Of a DNA stretch of 64,000 bases, positions 52,114-61,871 are shown in pieces. Source of the stretch: an uncultured Gammaproteobacteria bacterium (lineage in GTDB: Bacteria > Pseudomonadota > Gammaproteobacteria > Nitrosococcales > Methylophagaceae); assembly GCA_905181885.1 (NCBI GenBank), contig CAJIZI010000001.1, positions 854,717-918,716 of the forward strand. Direction: 5' to 3'. The notes under the pieces were generated by a model, which was given only the letters and a program-made list of their open reading frames with translations, was not told the origin of the DNA and did no database searches. The number at the start of each line of letters is the position of its first letter. Position 1 is the stretch's first letter. The position numbers and the translations under genes were made by a program.

Positions 52114-52981
52114 ATGTCAAATTCACGAAAGAGTCTGGTTGATAGGTGCAGATAGCTTTACAGGTACTCATCTTCTTCCTTGCTTGGAAAAATAAATATC
52201 ATGTTGATACTCAAGAAGTTGATATTACAGATGTTAACCAAGTTGAGGACAGAATTCTACGCAATCCAACCTGATTATATTATCAATCTTGCTGCAATCA
52301 GTTTTGTTCCTGATGGTGACGATGAATCAATTTATGCTGTTAACACTTTCGGTCCACAAAATATATTATCAGCCTGCTTAAAACTCTCAAAACCGCCAAA
52401 AAATATTATTTTAGCCAGCAGTGCAAATATTTATGGACTTCAGGATAAAGAACAGGTTAATGAGGATTGTAAGCCTAACCCAGTAAATCATTATGGCTGT
52501 AGTAAATGGTCAATGGAGCAAATAGCTCAGACTTATTCAAGTGACCTGAATATCACTATAACTAGGCCTTTTAACTACACAGGTGCAGGCCAACAATCTA
52601 AATTTATAGTCCCTAAAATTGTTGAGCACTTCAAGCAGAAGTCGCCACATTGAAATTAGGGAAATATTGATGTTTGGCGTGACTTTTCAGATGTCCGTTG
52701 GATCATTGAGGCATATACCAAGTTATTATCAAGAGAAAATAAGGGCTTAACTAGAGTTAATTTATGCTCGGGTAATTTGATTAGTATTAGAGAAATTATT
52801 GAGTATTGCAGCAAATAACAGATCATCAAATCACTGTGGAAACAGATATAGATCTTGTTAGGAAAGCTGACATACGCGTCAATGTGGCAACAACAAAAAA
52901 CTTTTTGAACTGCTACCAAACTTATCTTCAGTAATAGAACTTAAAGAAACACTAAAGTGGATGGTTAAGCCGAGAGAATAA
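52114..52981 (+). CDS. rmd: GDP-6-deoxy-D-mannose reductase (Rmd), frameshifted
   Basis: Starts probably at ATG 52114; after a break VWLIGADSFTGTHLLP gives the nucleotide-binding loop. The intact core (52180-52653) has IINLAAISFV, LASSANIYGLQ, PVNHYGCSKWSMEQ (Y-x3-K) and ITRPFNYTGAGQQSKFIVPKI. The following VWRDFSDVRWIIEAY and the late ATTKKLFELLPN are in other frames. RPFNYTGxGQ and the short C-terminus resemble Rmd rather than GDP-fucose synthase, so the product is inferred as GDP-D-rhamnose. It begins 2 bases after gmd. Confidence 0.82.
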
Positions 52982-53256
52982 AACGTGACTGTATTTATAT
53001 TGCAAACGCATCTATATTTTGGCGATAATTAATGTCTGTTATTGGCGGTTTTAATCTTTCTAGTTTTATAGTGTTATAGTAAAATGAGCTTCATTGATGG
53101 TCTGGGGTAATCGATTAGCAGTTGCCCATCTTATTTTTTCAGGTAGTGATTGATTAATGATACTAACTTTTTACGACTTCATGCTATTGTGTGGCCCATG
53201 CCAAAAACTATGTGTTTAAGACAATTTTTCGGATTGCAAATTTTAAAGGTTGATCC

Positions 53257-54058
53257 ATGCATTCATTTGGCATGTTAAAAGGATTGTGGGACTATCGTAG
53301 TTTTATTCTGGGTAGCGTAAAGCGTGAGTTTCAGTCTAAATATCGCAACTCCCTGCTGGGTGCTGTTTGGATGGTAATAAACCCATTGGCCATGATTTTA
53401 GTCTACACGGTGATTTTTTCTCAGGTTATGCGTGCGAAACTTCCGGGTATTGAGAGCACTTTTTCTTATAGTATTTACTCTCTGTGCAGGTATTTTGACC
53501 TGGGGTTTCTTTGCGGAAATTACCAGTCGTGCTCAAAACATGTTTTTAGATCAGGCTAACCTACTAAAGAAACTAAGGTTTCCAAGGCTATGCTTACCCG
53601 TTATTGTAGTGGCTAATGCCAGCTTAAATTTTGCCATAATATTTGGATTGTTTACTTTTTTTTTGCTGCTTACGAATAATTTCCCAGGTTGGACATTTTT
53701 GGCTTTACTGCCTGTTTTGGTTATTCAGACTGCTTTTGCCATCGGGTTAGGCATGTGCCTTGGTGTGCTCAATGTTTTCTTTAGGGATGTAGGGCAATTT
53801 TTTGGCGTGGTTTTACAATTCTGGTTTTGGCTGACTCCAATCATCTACCCAATTACAATTTTACCTGAACGTTTCTGGCCACTGATGTCACTTAATCCTA
53901 TGGCGAGATTGGTGGATGCTTACCAAAGCATTCTGGTCAGTAACCAATGGCCAAACTGGTATACGCTATGGCCGGTTGTTGTGATAGCTATATTGCTATG
54001 TTGCCTTGGCTTTCGCTTATTTCGTAAGCATGCCGGTGAAATGGTGGACGAACTCTGA
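53257..54058 (+). CDS. wzm: O-polysaccharide ABC exporter permease Wzm, one frameshift
   Basis: A protein of about 266 residues of the ABC-2 family. The N-terminus LWDYRSFILGSVKREFQSKYRNSLLGAVW (first part family-typical) precedes six hydrophobic helices. The middle breaks near 53470-53490, joining YSIYSLCAG-type sequence to GILTWGFFAEITSRAQNMFL. It exports completed, lipid-linked O-polysaccharide across the inner membrane together with Wzt. Its stop overlaps the wzt start (TGATG), indicating coupled translation. The 275 bases upstream are AT-rich and probably hold a promoter. Confidence 0.9.
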
Positions 54059-55273
54059 TGAGCACTATTAGCGTTACAGGCCTGGGAAAGCATACAAACA
54101 GTATCCAACACGCTGGTCACGTTTAGCTGAATGGATGATTCCTAGCAGTAAAATACGCCACACGCTTAAATGGGTGATGCAAGATGTGAGCTTCACCGTT
54201 AATGCAGGTGAGGCAGTCGGAATTATCGGTATTAATGGTGCCGGAAAAAGTACCCTTTTAAAAATGATTACAGGCACCACAGAGCCGACCACAGGGAGTG
54301 TGAAAGTCACAGGGCGTGTGGCAGCATTATTAGAGCTTGGCATGGGGTTTCACCCTGATTTTACCGGTCGACAGAATGTGTTTATGGCAGGCCAGTTACT
54401 AGGCTATTCCGTTGAAGAGATAAGGGCTTTAATGCCCGAAATCACTGCCTTTGCTGAGGTTGGTGATTACATTGACCAACCTGTTCGCGTCTATTCGAGT
54501 GGTATGCAGATGCGGCTAGCATTTAGCTTAGCAACCGCGCGACGACCGGATGTGCTGATCGTGGATGAAGCTCTGTCGGTAGGAGATACATATTTTCAGC
54601 ATAAAAGTTTTGACCGTATTCGTGAGTTACGCAAACAAGGAACGACTTTACTGATAGTGTCACATGACAAATCAGCAATTCAATCTGTTTGTGATCGGGC
54701 AATTTTAATCAATGAGGGTAAGTTATCCATGGAAGGTGAGCCTGAGGCGGTAATGGATTATTACAATGCCATGATTGCTGAGCGTGAAAATGAAACTGTG
54801 CGTCAAAAAATCACGGGTGGGGGAAAGGTACAAACCGTTTCTGGAAGCGGTGAGGCAACAATTGAAGATGTGGCATTATTAAATGAAAAAGATGAGGCAT
54901 TAGATGTTGTCAATGTTGGCCAGCCTGTTAAAGCTTAAAATCTCAGTTAAAATTCACTCTGATCTTCCAGACTTTGTGGTGGGTTACTTAATTAAAGATA
55001 GGTTAGGCCAATCAGTTTTTGGCACAAATACTCATCATATGAAGCGTGATATGATGATGCTAAGAAAAGGTACGAAACAGATTACCATTCTGTTCATGCA
55101 AATTTGGTGTCGGAACCTATTCAGTAGCTATAGGTCTCCATGCTTCTGAATCTCATCTTGAGAAAAATTATGAATGGCGTGATCTTGCACTAGTGTTTAA
55201 TGTGATCAATGCTGATAAAGAATCGTTTGTTGGTGTTGCCTGGCTACCTCCAGTATTGGAAGATCGACAGTGA
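54058..55273 (+). CDS. wzt: O-polysaccharide ABC exporter ATPase Wzt with C-terminal substrate domain, frameshifted
   Basis: Starts at ATG 54058 (MSTISVTGLGK); one break near 54090 leads into KQYPTRWSRLAEWM. Walker A is GINGAGKST, the signature YSSGMQMRLAFS, Walker B VLIVDEALSVGD, and the switch VSHDKSA. After residue 250 a beta-rich C-terminal domain follows in two or three frames (KISVKIHSDLPDFVVGYLIKD, then AIGLHASESHLEKNYEWRD). This extra domain recognises the modified chain end in Wzt of the E. coli O9a type, so it predicts export of a capped polysaccharide. The last codons are repeated upstream of the second methyltransferase copy. The stop overlaps the GTG of the next gene. Confidence 0.9.
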
Positions 55274-56162
55274 GTGATGATTTCTATCGAGCATTCGAGG
55301 ATAAGTTTCGAGGTTCGCGTGAGTTGATAAAATCTCGTCTGCGTGTGTATTTATCTTTTGTTGAGCCACTTAAAAATTTAGATCCTGATGCCACAGCGCT
55401 TGATTTGGGTTGCGGGCGTGGTGAATGGCTAGAGCTCATGAAAGAGCTTGGAGTCTCGAATACATGGCATTGATTTAGACGATGGAATGCTATCGGCATG
55501 CAGAGCACTAGACTTATCTGTTGAAACAGGTGATGCGATTTCTTATCTTGAAAACTTACCTGATGAAAGTCAAACTGTTGTTTCGGCTTTTCATGTGGTT
55601 GAGCATATTACCTTTGAGAAGTTGCAATTACTTGGTTTCAGAGGCACTTCGTGTATTGAAACCGGGCGGCCTCCTAATTATGGAGACACCAAACCCTGAA
55701 AATATTGTTGTTGCAACACGAGATTTTTATCTTGACCCAACTCACCAGCGACCGATCCCTCCCCAGCTTTTGTCATTTCTACCGGAATTTTATGGGTTTG
55801 CGCGCACCAAAATTATTCGCCTGCAAGAGTCTAAAGATCTGGAGATGCGAGCGGACTTAACTTTGCAGGATGTGCTCAGTGGCGCTAGTCCTGATTATGC
55901 TGTTGTGGCACAGAAAGAGCGGTTGAAAATGTAATGTCACAACTGGACACTCCCTTTAAAACTGAATATGGTTTGAGTCTTGAAAACTTGGCTAGTCGTT
56001 ACCAGAGCCAAATGTCGAGCTCGACTTGAACAAGCTGAACAAAGCTCATGAAATGTTAAGAAGATATTGCAAATAGTCGCTCTTGGCTAATTACTCAGCC
56101 ATTACGTTGGGGTATTAAGCAATGGCGTCTATTTGCTCTTGAGCGAAACTTTATATATTATT
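55175..56162 (+). repeat. Tandem duplication, copy 1 (wzt 3' end + methyltransferase)
   Basis: Bases from the last part of wzt to the end of the first methyltransferase recur about 990 bases later. Aligned stretches are almost identical, for example 55241-55280 against 56231-56270. There are silent codon changes such as GCC/GCT, TTG/TTA and TGC/TGT in the DATALDLGCG segment, which argue for a true old duplication rather than an assembly repeat. Confidence 0.85.
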
Positions 56163-56164
56163 AA
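55270..56164 (+). CDS. Class I SAM-dependent methyltransferase, copy 1, frameshifted
   Basis: A GTG start at 55270 overlaps the wzt stop by 4 bases. A helical N-terminus (FYRAFEDKFRGSRELIKSRL) leads into the Rossmann methyltransferase: motif I LDLGCGRGEWLE, then GIDLDDGML, FHVVEHITFEKLQ and LKPGGLLIMETPNPEN. The C-terminal part (MRADLTLQDVLSGASPDYAVVAQK and a short coiled coil with EYGLSLENLASRYQSQM) ends at TAA 56162-56164. Breaks occur near 55460, 55640 and 55915. In Wzm/Wzt-dependent O-antigens with a Wzt C-terminal domain, a methyltransferase of this kind (as in WbdD) caps the chain and sets its length; that role is inferred. No kinase domain is visible. Confidence 0.82.
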
Positions 56165-57130
56165 TGTGTGATACTGGCGCAATGTTCAACGTGATCAATG
56201 CTGAAAATGAATTATTTGTTGAGTGTTGCCTGGCTACCTCCAGTATTGGAAGATCGACAGTGAGTGATGGATTTCTATCGACGCTTCGAGGATAAGTTTC
56301 GAGGTTCGCGTGAGTTGATAAAATCTCGTCTGCGTGTGTATTTATCTTTTGTTGAGCCACTTAAAGATTTAGATCCTGATGCTACAGCGCTTGATTTAGG
56401 TTGTGGGCGTGGTGAATGGTTAGAGCTCAAAAGAGCTTGGATCTCAATGACATGGCATTGATTTAGATGATGGAATGCTATTGGCATGCAAGGACTAGAC
56501 TTATCTGTTGAAACAGGTGATGCGATTTCTTATCTTGAAAAGCTTACCTGATGAAAGTCAAACGGTTGTTTCCGCTTTTCATGTAGTTGAGCATATTACC
56601 TTTGAGAAGTTGCAATTACTTGGTTTCAGAGGCACTTCGTGTATTGAAACCGGGCGGCCTTCTAATTATGGAAACACCTAACCCGGAAAATATTGTTGTT
56701 GCAACACGTAGATTTTTATCTTGACCCAACTCACCAGCGACCGATCCCTCCCGAGCTTTTCTCATTTCTACCGGAATTTTATGGGTTTGCCCGCACCAAA
56801 ATTATTCGCTCTGCAAGAGTCTAAAGATCTGGAGATGCGAGCGGATTTAACTTTGCAGGATGTGCTCAGTGGCGCTAGCCCTGATTATGCGGTTGTGGCA
56901 CAGAAAGGAGCGGTTGAAGATGTGATGTCACAACTGGACACTCCCTTTAAAACTGAATATGGTTTGAGCCTTGAGAACTTGGCTGGTCGTTACCAGAGCC
57001 AAATGTCGGCTCGTACTTGAACAAGCTGAGACGAAAGCTCAACTTGCGCAACAAGTAATGGCTGATATCGATAATCATCGTTCGTGGCGCATTACGCCGC
57101 TATTACACTGGCTGTGATCAGCAGCGAGCG
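56163..57130 (+). repeat. Tandem duplication, copy 2
   Basis: Second copy of the unit at 55175-56162. It begins with a non-coding relic of the wzt tail (GCCTGGCTACCTCCAGTATT at 56228-56247) directly before the second methyltransferase. Homology decays after about 57130, where copy 2 continues into a longer C-terminus. Confidence 0.85.
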
Positions 57131-57466
57131 CTTATACGTGAGCATGGCTTTTGGACGAGGAAGTTTGATCGCTCATCATAAAAATAGTAGGGCCTAGTCA
57201 TCCGTCTTTGCTATCGGGGTTGATAGTCAGCTCGCCCCGCTTTGAGAGCCAGAGATTGTCAAAGTGGCAGTAAAGCTTTTGGGTTTAGACCAGGCTTAAT
57301 GTCTACAGTTTTTCGCCGACTTTCTGGCCCTGAGTTATGATTTATCTAGTTTGCCTAGGCATTCGCTAAATCATTCTAATAAATTGCATCAACTGACGCC
57401 AAGAGCGCAGGAAATATACGCCGGCCTTAAGGCTGCCATGCAAAAGGATAAGGATACCTATTTAAT
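56267..57466 (+). CDS. Class I SAM-dependent methyltransferase, copy 2, frameshifted
   Basis: Paralogue of the preceding gene with the same motifs: LDLGCGRGEWLE, GIDLDDGML, FHVVEHITFEKLQ, METPNPEN, MRADLTLQDVLSGASPDYAVV. The start may be ATG 56267 or the GTG at 56260 in another frame. The coiled-coil C-terminus is longer than in copy 1 (LEQAETKAQLAQQVMADIDNH), followed by RSWRITPLLHWL and, in broken frames, a region ending LTPRAQEIYAGLKAAMQ. The end is placed at the TAATG overlap with the next gene and is uncertain. Two capping-type methyltransferases in a row may set two chain-end forms, or one may be redundant. Confidence 0.7.
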
Positions 57467-60400
57467 GCGAATTATTCTTGATATGCAGGGTGTGCAGACG
57501 GAAGGCAGCCGCTTTCGCGGGATAGGTCGCTATGCCCTGGCTCATGCGCAGGCTATCGTGCGTAATCGTGGTGAACACGAGGTCGATCCTGGCTCTGAAT
57601 GGGTTATTCCCCGACACTATCGAACCGATACGTCGCTGCTTTTGATGGGTTGTTGCCGATGGAGAATATCCTCACGTCTGGCAAGTTCCGGGTCCGAGTC
57701 ATGGGAATTGACAGTGGTAACGATTGGCGAGCGAGGGGCTGCGAGAGCTAATTCGCGAAGCTTTTCTCGCCAGTCTCAACCCTAGTGTAATTCATATTGG
57801 TAGCTTGTTTGAAGGGTTTGGCGACAATGCAGTTACTAGTATTGGTCATTTTGACCAAACTACGCCGGTAAGCGTGACCTTACATGATCTTATACCGTTG
57901 CTAAATCCGGAGAGCTACCTCAAGAGCACTCCTCGTTTTGAGAGGTGGTACCTGGATAAAGTCGAAGATATCAAGCAGGCATCGATTATTCTTGCCAATT
58001 CCGAAGCATCCAAGCAAGAAGGAATTTCACATCTCAATGTACCTGAAGATATTATTTTTAACGCTTCTGCAGGCCCCTGATCAGGACTTTCAACCCATTC
58101 TGGTGGAAGAAGGTATAGCCGTTGAGTTACGACATAAGTTCGAACTAAATCAGGCCATTCATTTTATATACAGGGGGCTCAGACGAGCGAAAGAATCTAC
58201 CGCGTCTGATACAAGCATACGCTGCTTTGAGCGCACCTTTACGTTTAAGACATCAGTTGCTTTTAGCGGGGAAGATGGGAGATAAACAAGCACTGAAAGA
58301 TCAGGCCAGGGCTCTTGGTCTAAAAGAGGATGAACTTCGCTTTACGGGCTATGTGACTGACGGTGAACTTATCCAGCTTTACAACCTCTGTGAAGTTGTT
58401 TGTATTTCCCCTCCTGGCACGAAGGCTTTGGCTTACCAGCGTTGGAGGCCATGGCTTGTGGGGCAGCTGTCATTGGTGCTAACACGACTAGCTTACCAGA
58501 GGTTGTTGGTTTGGATGAAGCCATGTTTGATCCACTCAGCGTGCCAGATATTACTGCCAAAATGTCTCAAGTATTGGGAGATGATGTTTTTCGTGCCAAG
58601 CTGCGCGAACATGGATTAAAGCAAGCGAAAAAGTTCTCGTGGGATGAGAGTGCCATGCGTGCGATCGCTGCATTTGAACAATGTGTAGTAGTGCAATCTC
58701 TAAAGCCCTGCTAGTTGGGAAGAGATTATCAAGGAGCAAGAGTATGCTGATAAGCAATTAATCAACGCCATTGCTTGCGTATACCCCGAGGTTTACCTAG
58801 CACCATCCGACTCGGATTTAATGGAAGTAGCAAAGTGTATTGCCGATAACCGTATTCAGGTCAGATAGCGCTATCGTGCGCGCCCAGCCTTTACCCGAAA
58901 GTATTGTCTGGCGGGTCGAAGGCCCCTTTGACAGTAGTTATAGCCTTGCACTTCTTAACAGGGAAACAGCAAGAGCACTGAATACAGGGCCATCACGTTG
59001 TTTTACACTCCACTGAAGGTCCGGGGACTTTAACCCTAGCACTAAGTTTTTAAATGCTAATCCAGATTTAAAAATTTTACATGTCCGCTCACAAGAAATT
59101 TCTGCTGAGCAGGCTAATGTAACAAGCCGTAACTTATATCCTCCAAGAGTCAATGACATGAAAAGTCGCCTGAATTTTCTTCATCATTATGCATGGGAGG
59201 AATCAGGTTTTCCACACGATTGGGTAGAAAGCTTCAATGAACATCTACAAGGAGTAACTTGTTTATCAAGTCATGTCGAAAAGATATTAATCGATCATGG
59301 TGTAAATGTTCCTATGAGTGTTTCAGGTTGTGGTGTTGATCATTGGGAACGGATCAAGACAGACAATAACTTTCAAATTAACGCCAAGACGTTCCGTTTT
59401 CTTCATGTATCCTCTTGTTTTCCGCGTAAAGGTGCCGATCTTATGCTTGAAGCATATCGGTCGTATTTTTACGAATAAGGATGATGTGACTCTTATAATC
59501 AAGACTTTTCCAAACCCTCACAATGAAGATATAACTGGCTTTCTAAAGCAAAAGCGGAGGAAGGACTTTCCCGATGTTTTGATTATTGAAGATGACCTTG
59601 ATGAGCCAAGACTTAAAGCACTCTACGAGCAGTGCCATGTGTTGGTCGCACCAAGTAAGGCTGAAGGGTTTGGATTGCCTATGGCCGAAGCTATGCTTTC
59701 TGGCTTAGCTGTTATCACCACAGGCTGGGGTGGTCAAATGGATTTTTGTAATGAAGAGACTGCTTGGCTTGTCGATTATAGTTTTGAGCCAACTCAGACG
59801 CACTTTGGCTTGTTTGATTCTGTTTGGGCAAGACCAGATATTGGTGATTTGGCTCGAACAATGCGTGAAGTTTATGAGACTAAGCCAATTGTTCGTGACG
59901 AAAGAGCAACGAAAGGTAAAGAGATACTACTAAATAATTTTCGATGGTCAGATGTAGCGACAAGACTTGTAAAGTCAGCTAAAAAATGGGCGGAAATACC
60001 TCCTATAGTTCAACCACGGATCGCTTGGGTGACTAGTTGGAATAACCGATGCGGAATTGCATCATATTCTGCTCATCTTGTGGAAAATATACCCGCTGAT
60101 GTAACAGTCCTTGCCAGTAGATCTGAACTATTATCGAAGGTTGATGGGGTGCGTGTCCATCGTTGTTGGGATGCTGGCGAGGAAGACAGCCTAAAAGAAC
60201 TCGCGGCTGTGATTGATGAGGATCGTTTTGACACGTTGGTTATACAGTTTAATTATGGTTTTTTTAACTTTGAAAGATTTATTGATTTTTTAGCGGAGCA
60301 ATTGGATGCTGGCAAAGTAGTGGTGCTTACTATGCATGCTACCATCGATCCTAAAAATGCACCGCATAAGCGATTAGAAAAACTAAAAAGTATACTGGCA

Positions 60401-61169
60401 CGCTGTCATCGTATTCTAGTGCATACACCCAGTGACTTGAACCGGCTGAAAGGGTTGGGACTGGTTGAAAATGTGACCTTGTTTCCTCATGGTATATCGC
60501 GATTACGAACCAGCTTCAAATAGAGTCGCTTAGCATAATCTAAACAACGTACTAGCGAGCTGCTATCAACAAAACATTCTTAGCGTAGCCTCTTATGGTT
60601 TCTTTTTGCCGCATAAAGGGCTGTTAGAGTTGATAGAGTCTGTCGCTTTACTTCACCAGTCAGGCAAGAAAGTTCACTTAAAATTGCTGAATGCAGAATA
60701 TCCTACAGCTCAATCTACGGCGCTTATTCGAGCAGGCAAAGGAACGGATTGAACTTCTTTGGGTTAAGCGATTGGGTTGAGTTATCTACAGAGTATCCTC
60801 CCTGATGACGAGAGTCTGGCATTATTGACTGAAGCAGATCTAATTGTTTTCCCTTATCAACAAACAAATGAATCATCGAGTGCTGCGGTCCGAAATGGTT
60901 TAGCTTGTGGCAAACCTGTGGCAGTGACGCCTCTTCACGATATTTGATGATGTAGCTTCTGCCGTATCACACCCTCCCTGGCTCATACGCCCAGAGAAAG
61001 ATGGCACAAGGGATCGGCCAGATCCTTGATGACTATTGCAAATGACTCAGTAGAGTTACGCAGAATAACAAAAGTAGAGGCAGAAAAGTGGTGTGCGGTT
61101 CACCGATATTCTATTCTGAGCACAAGATTATACGGGATGATACAGAGCCTCGTAGATAGAGAGTATTAA
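57465..61169 (+). CDS. Very large three-domain glycosyltransferase, frameshifted
   Basis: From ATG 57465 (MRIILDMQGVQTEGSRFRGIGRY) the coding sequence can be followed over many frames to a TAA at 61167-61169, about 1235 codons. Domain 1 (to about 58700) is a complete GT4 enzyme: SVTLHDLIPL, YTGGSDERKNL-type, SWHEGFGLPALEAMACG, NTTSLPEVVG. Domain 2 (about 58870-59990): HHYAWEESGFPHDWVESFNEH, then LVAPSKAEGFGLPMAEAMLSG. Domain 3 (about 60000-61165): RIAWVTSWNNRCGIASYSAHL, VVVLTMHATIDPKN, RILVHTPSDLNRLKGLG and a damaged GT-B end. Multi-domain polymerases such as WbdA make repeating mannans. This one probably polymerises the D-rhamnose or mannose O-chain. It could instead be two genes, split near 58720-58870. 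Confidence 0.75.
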
Positions 61170-61871
61170 AGTATATGCTGTGTTAGGAATATAGCAGTGG
61201 CTATACTCCTAGCTATGTATGGCTGCAAGGTTTTCATATATAAATACCAGCTTTTTAGATTATTAATTATTATCTTTTGCCGCAGGAGGTACACAGTAAT
61301 GGCAGGCTCTCAAATGTGTATGAAGGAAATAGGGACAGATCTAACGACAAGAAGGCTATTGTTGGCAATGGAAGGCTAGCTAAATAAATACTCACATATA
61401 TAAGGAGTGAGGCTGCCTTATTTAAGGTGATATGACCCATAAAGAACTAAATGTCTGTAAAGCAGCATAAAGCTAGTCCCGATCAAGGGGTAGGATATAA
61501 GTCGCAGGTCCACTTAATTGGACCACGGAGAAGAATAGTGGGTAATGGTAAAAGAAGAAATACAGATGCTGACCTTTAATTAAAAAGATATATTTCAATA
61601 GGTTAAGTTAAATCAGTAGGTGGAGAACTAAAATAGTAATAAGGACTATGCACGACCGATGTTAATAGGATATAATTTCGTCTAGTATCTTTATTTTAAA
61701 GTGCTATCGATAGTTACACTATTGAATGGATTGCTCGCTGATGTGACAACTGTAATGAGTTGTGAACAAATTTGGTGCACCCTAGTGTTGTTCATAAGTG
61801 TGCAGCAGTGAGAACTGTTGAGTAGTAATATATATAAGAATTTAATTGCTAAAATTTCAGGAGAATGAAAA
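61170..61871. other. Long intergenic region upstream of the S-layer-like gene
   Basis: About 700 bases without a convincing gene; the open frame 61197-61379 has no recognisable character. It contains a perfect 6-bp hairpin (GGTCCA, CTTAAT, TGGACC) at 61507-61524, a TATAAT at 61671-61676 without a good -35, and an AGGAGA ribosome-binding site just before 61872. A long untranslated leader is common for abundant S-layer mRNAs and may explain the length. Confidence 0.45.

Noticed and set aside
55175..57130. Assembly duplication artefact
   Set aside because: Silent substitutions and different C-terminal ends distinguish the two copies, so they cannot be a single read segment placed twice, although indels remain uncertain.
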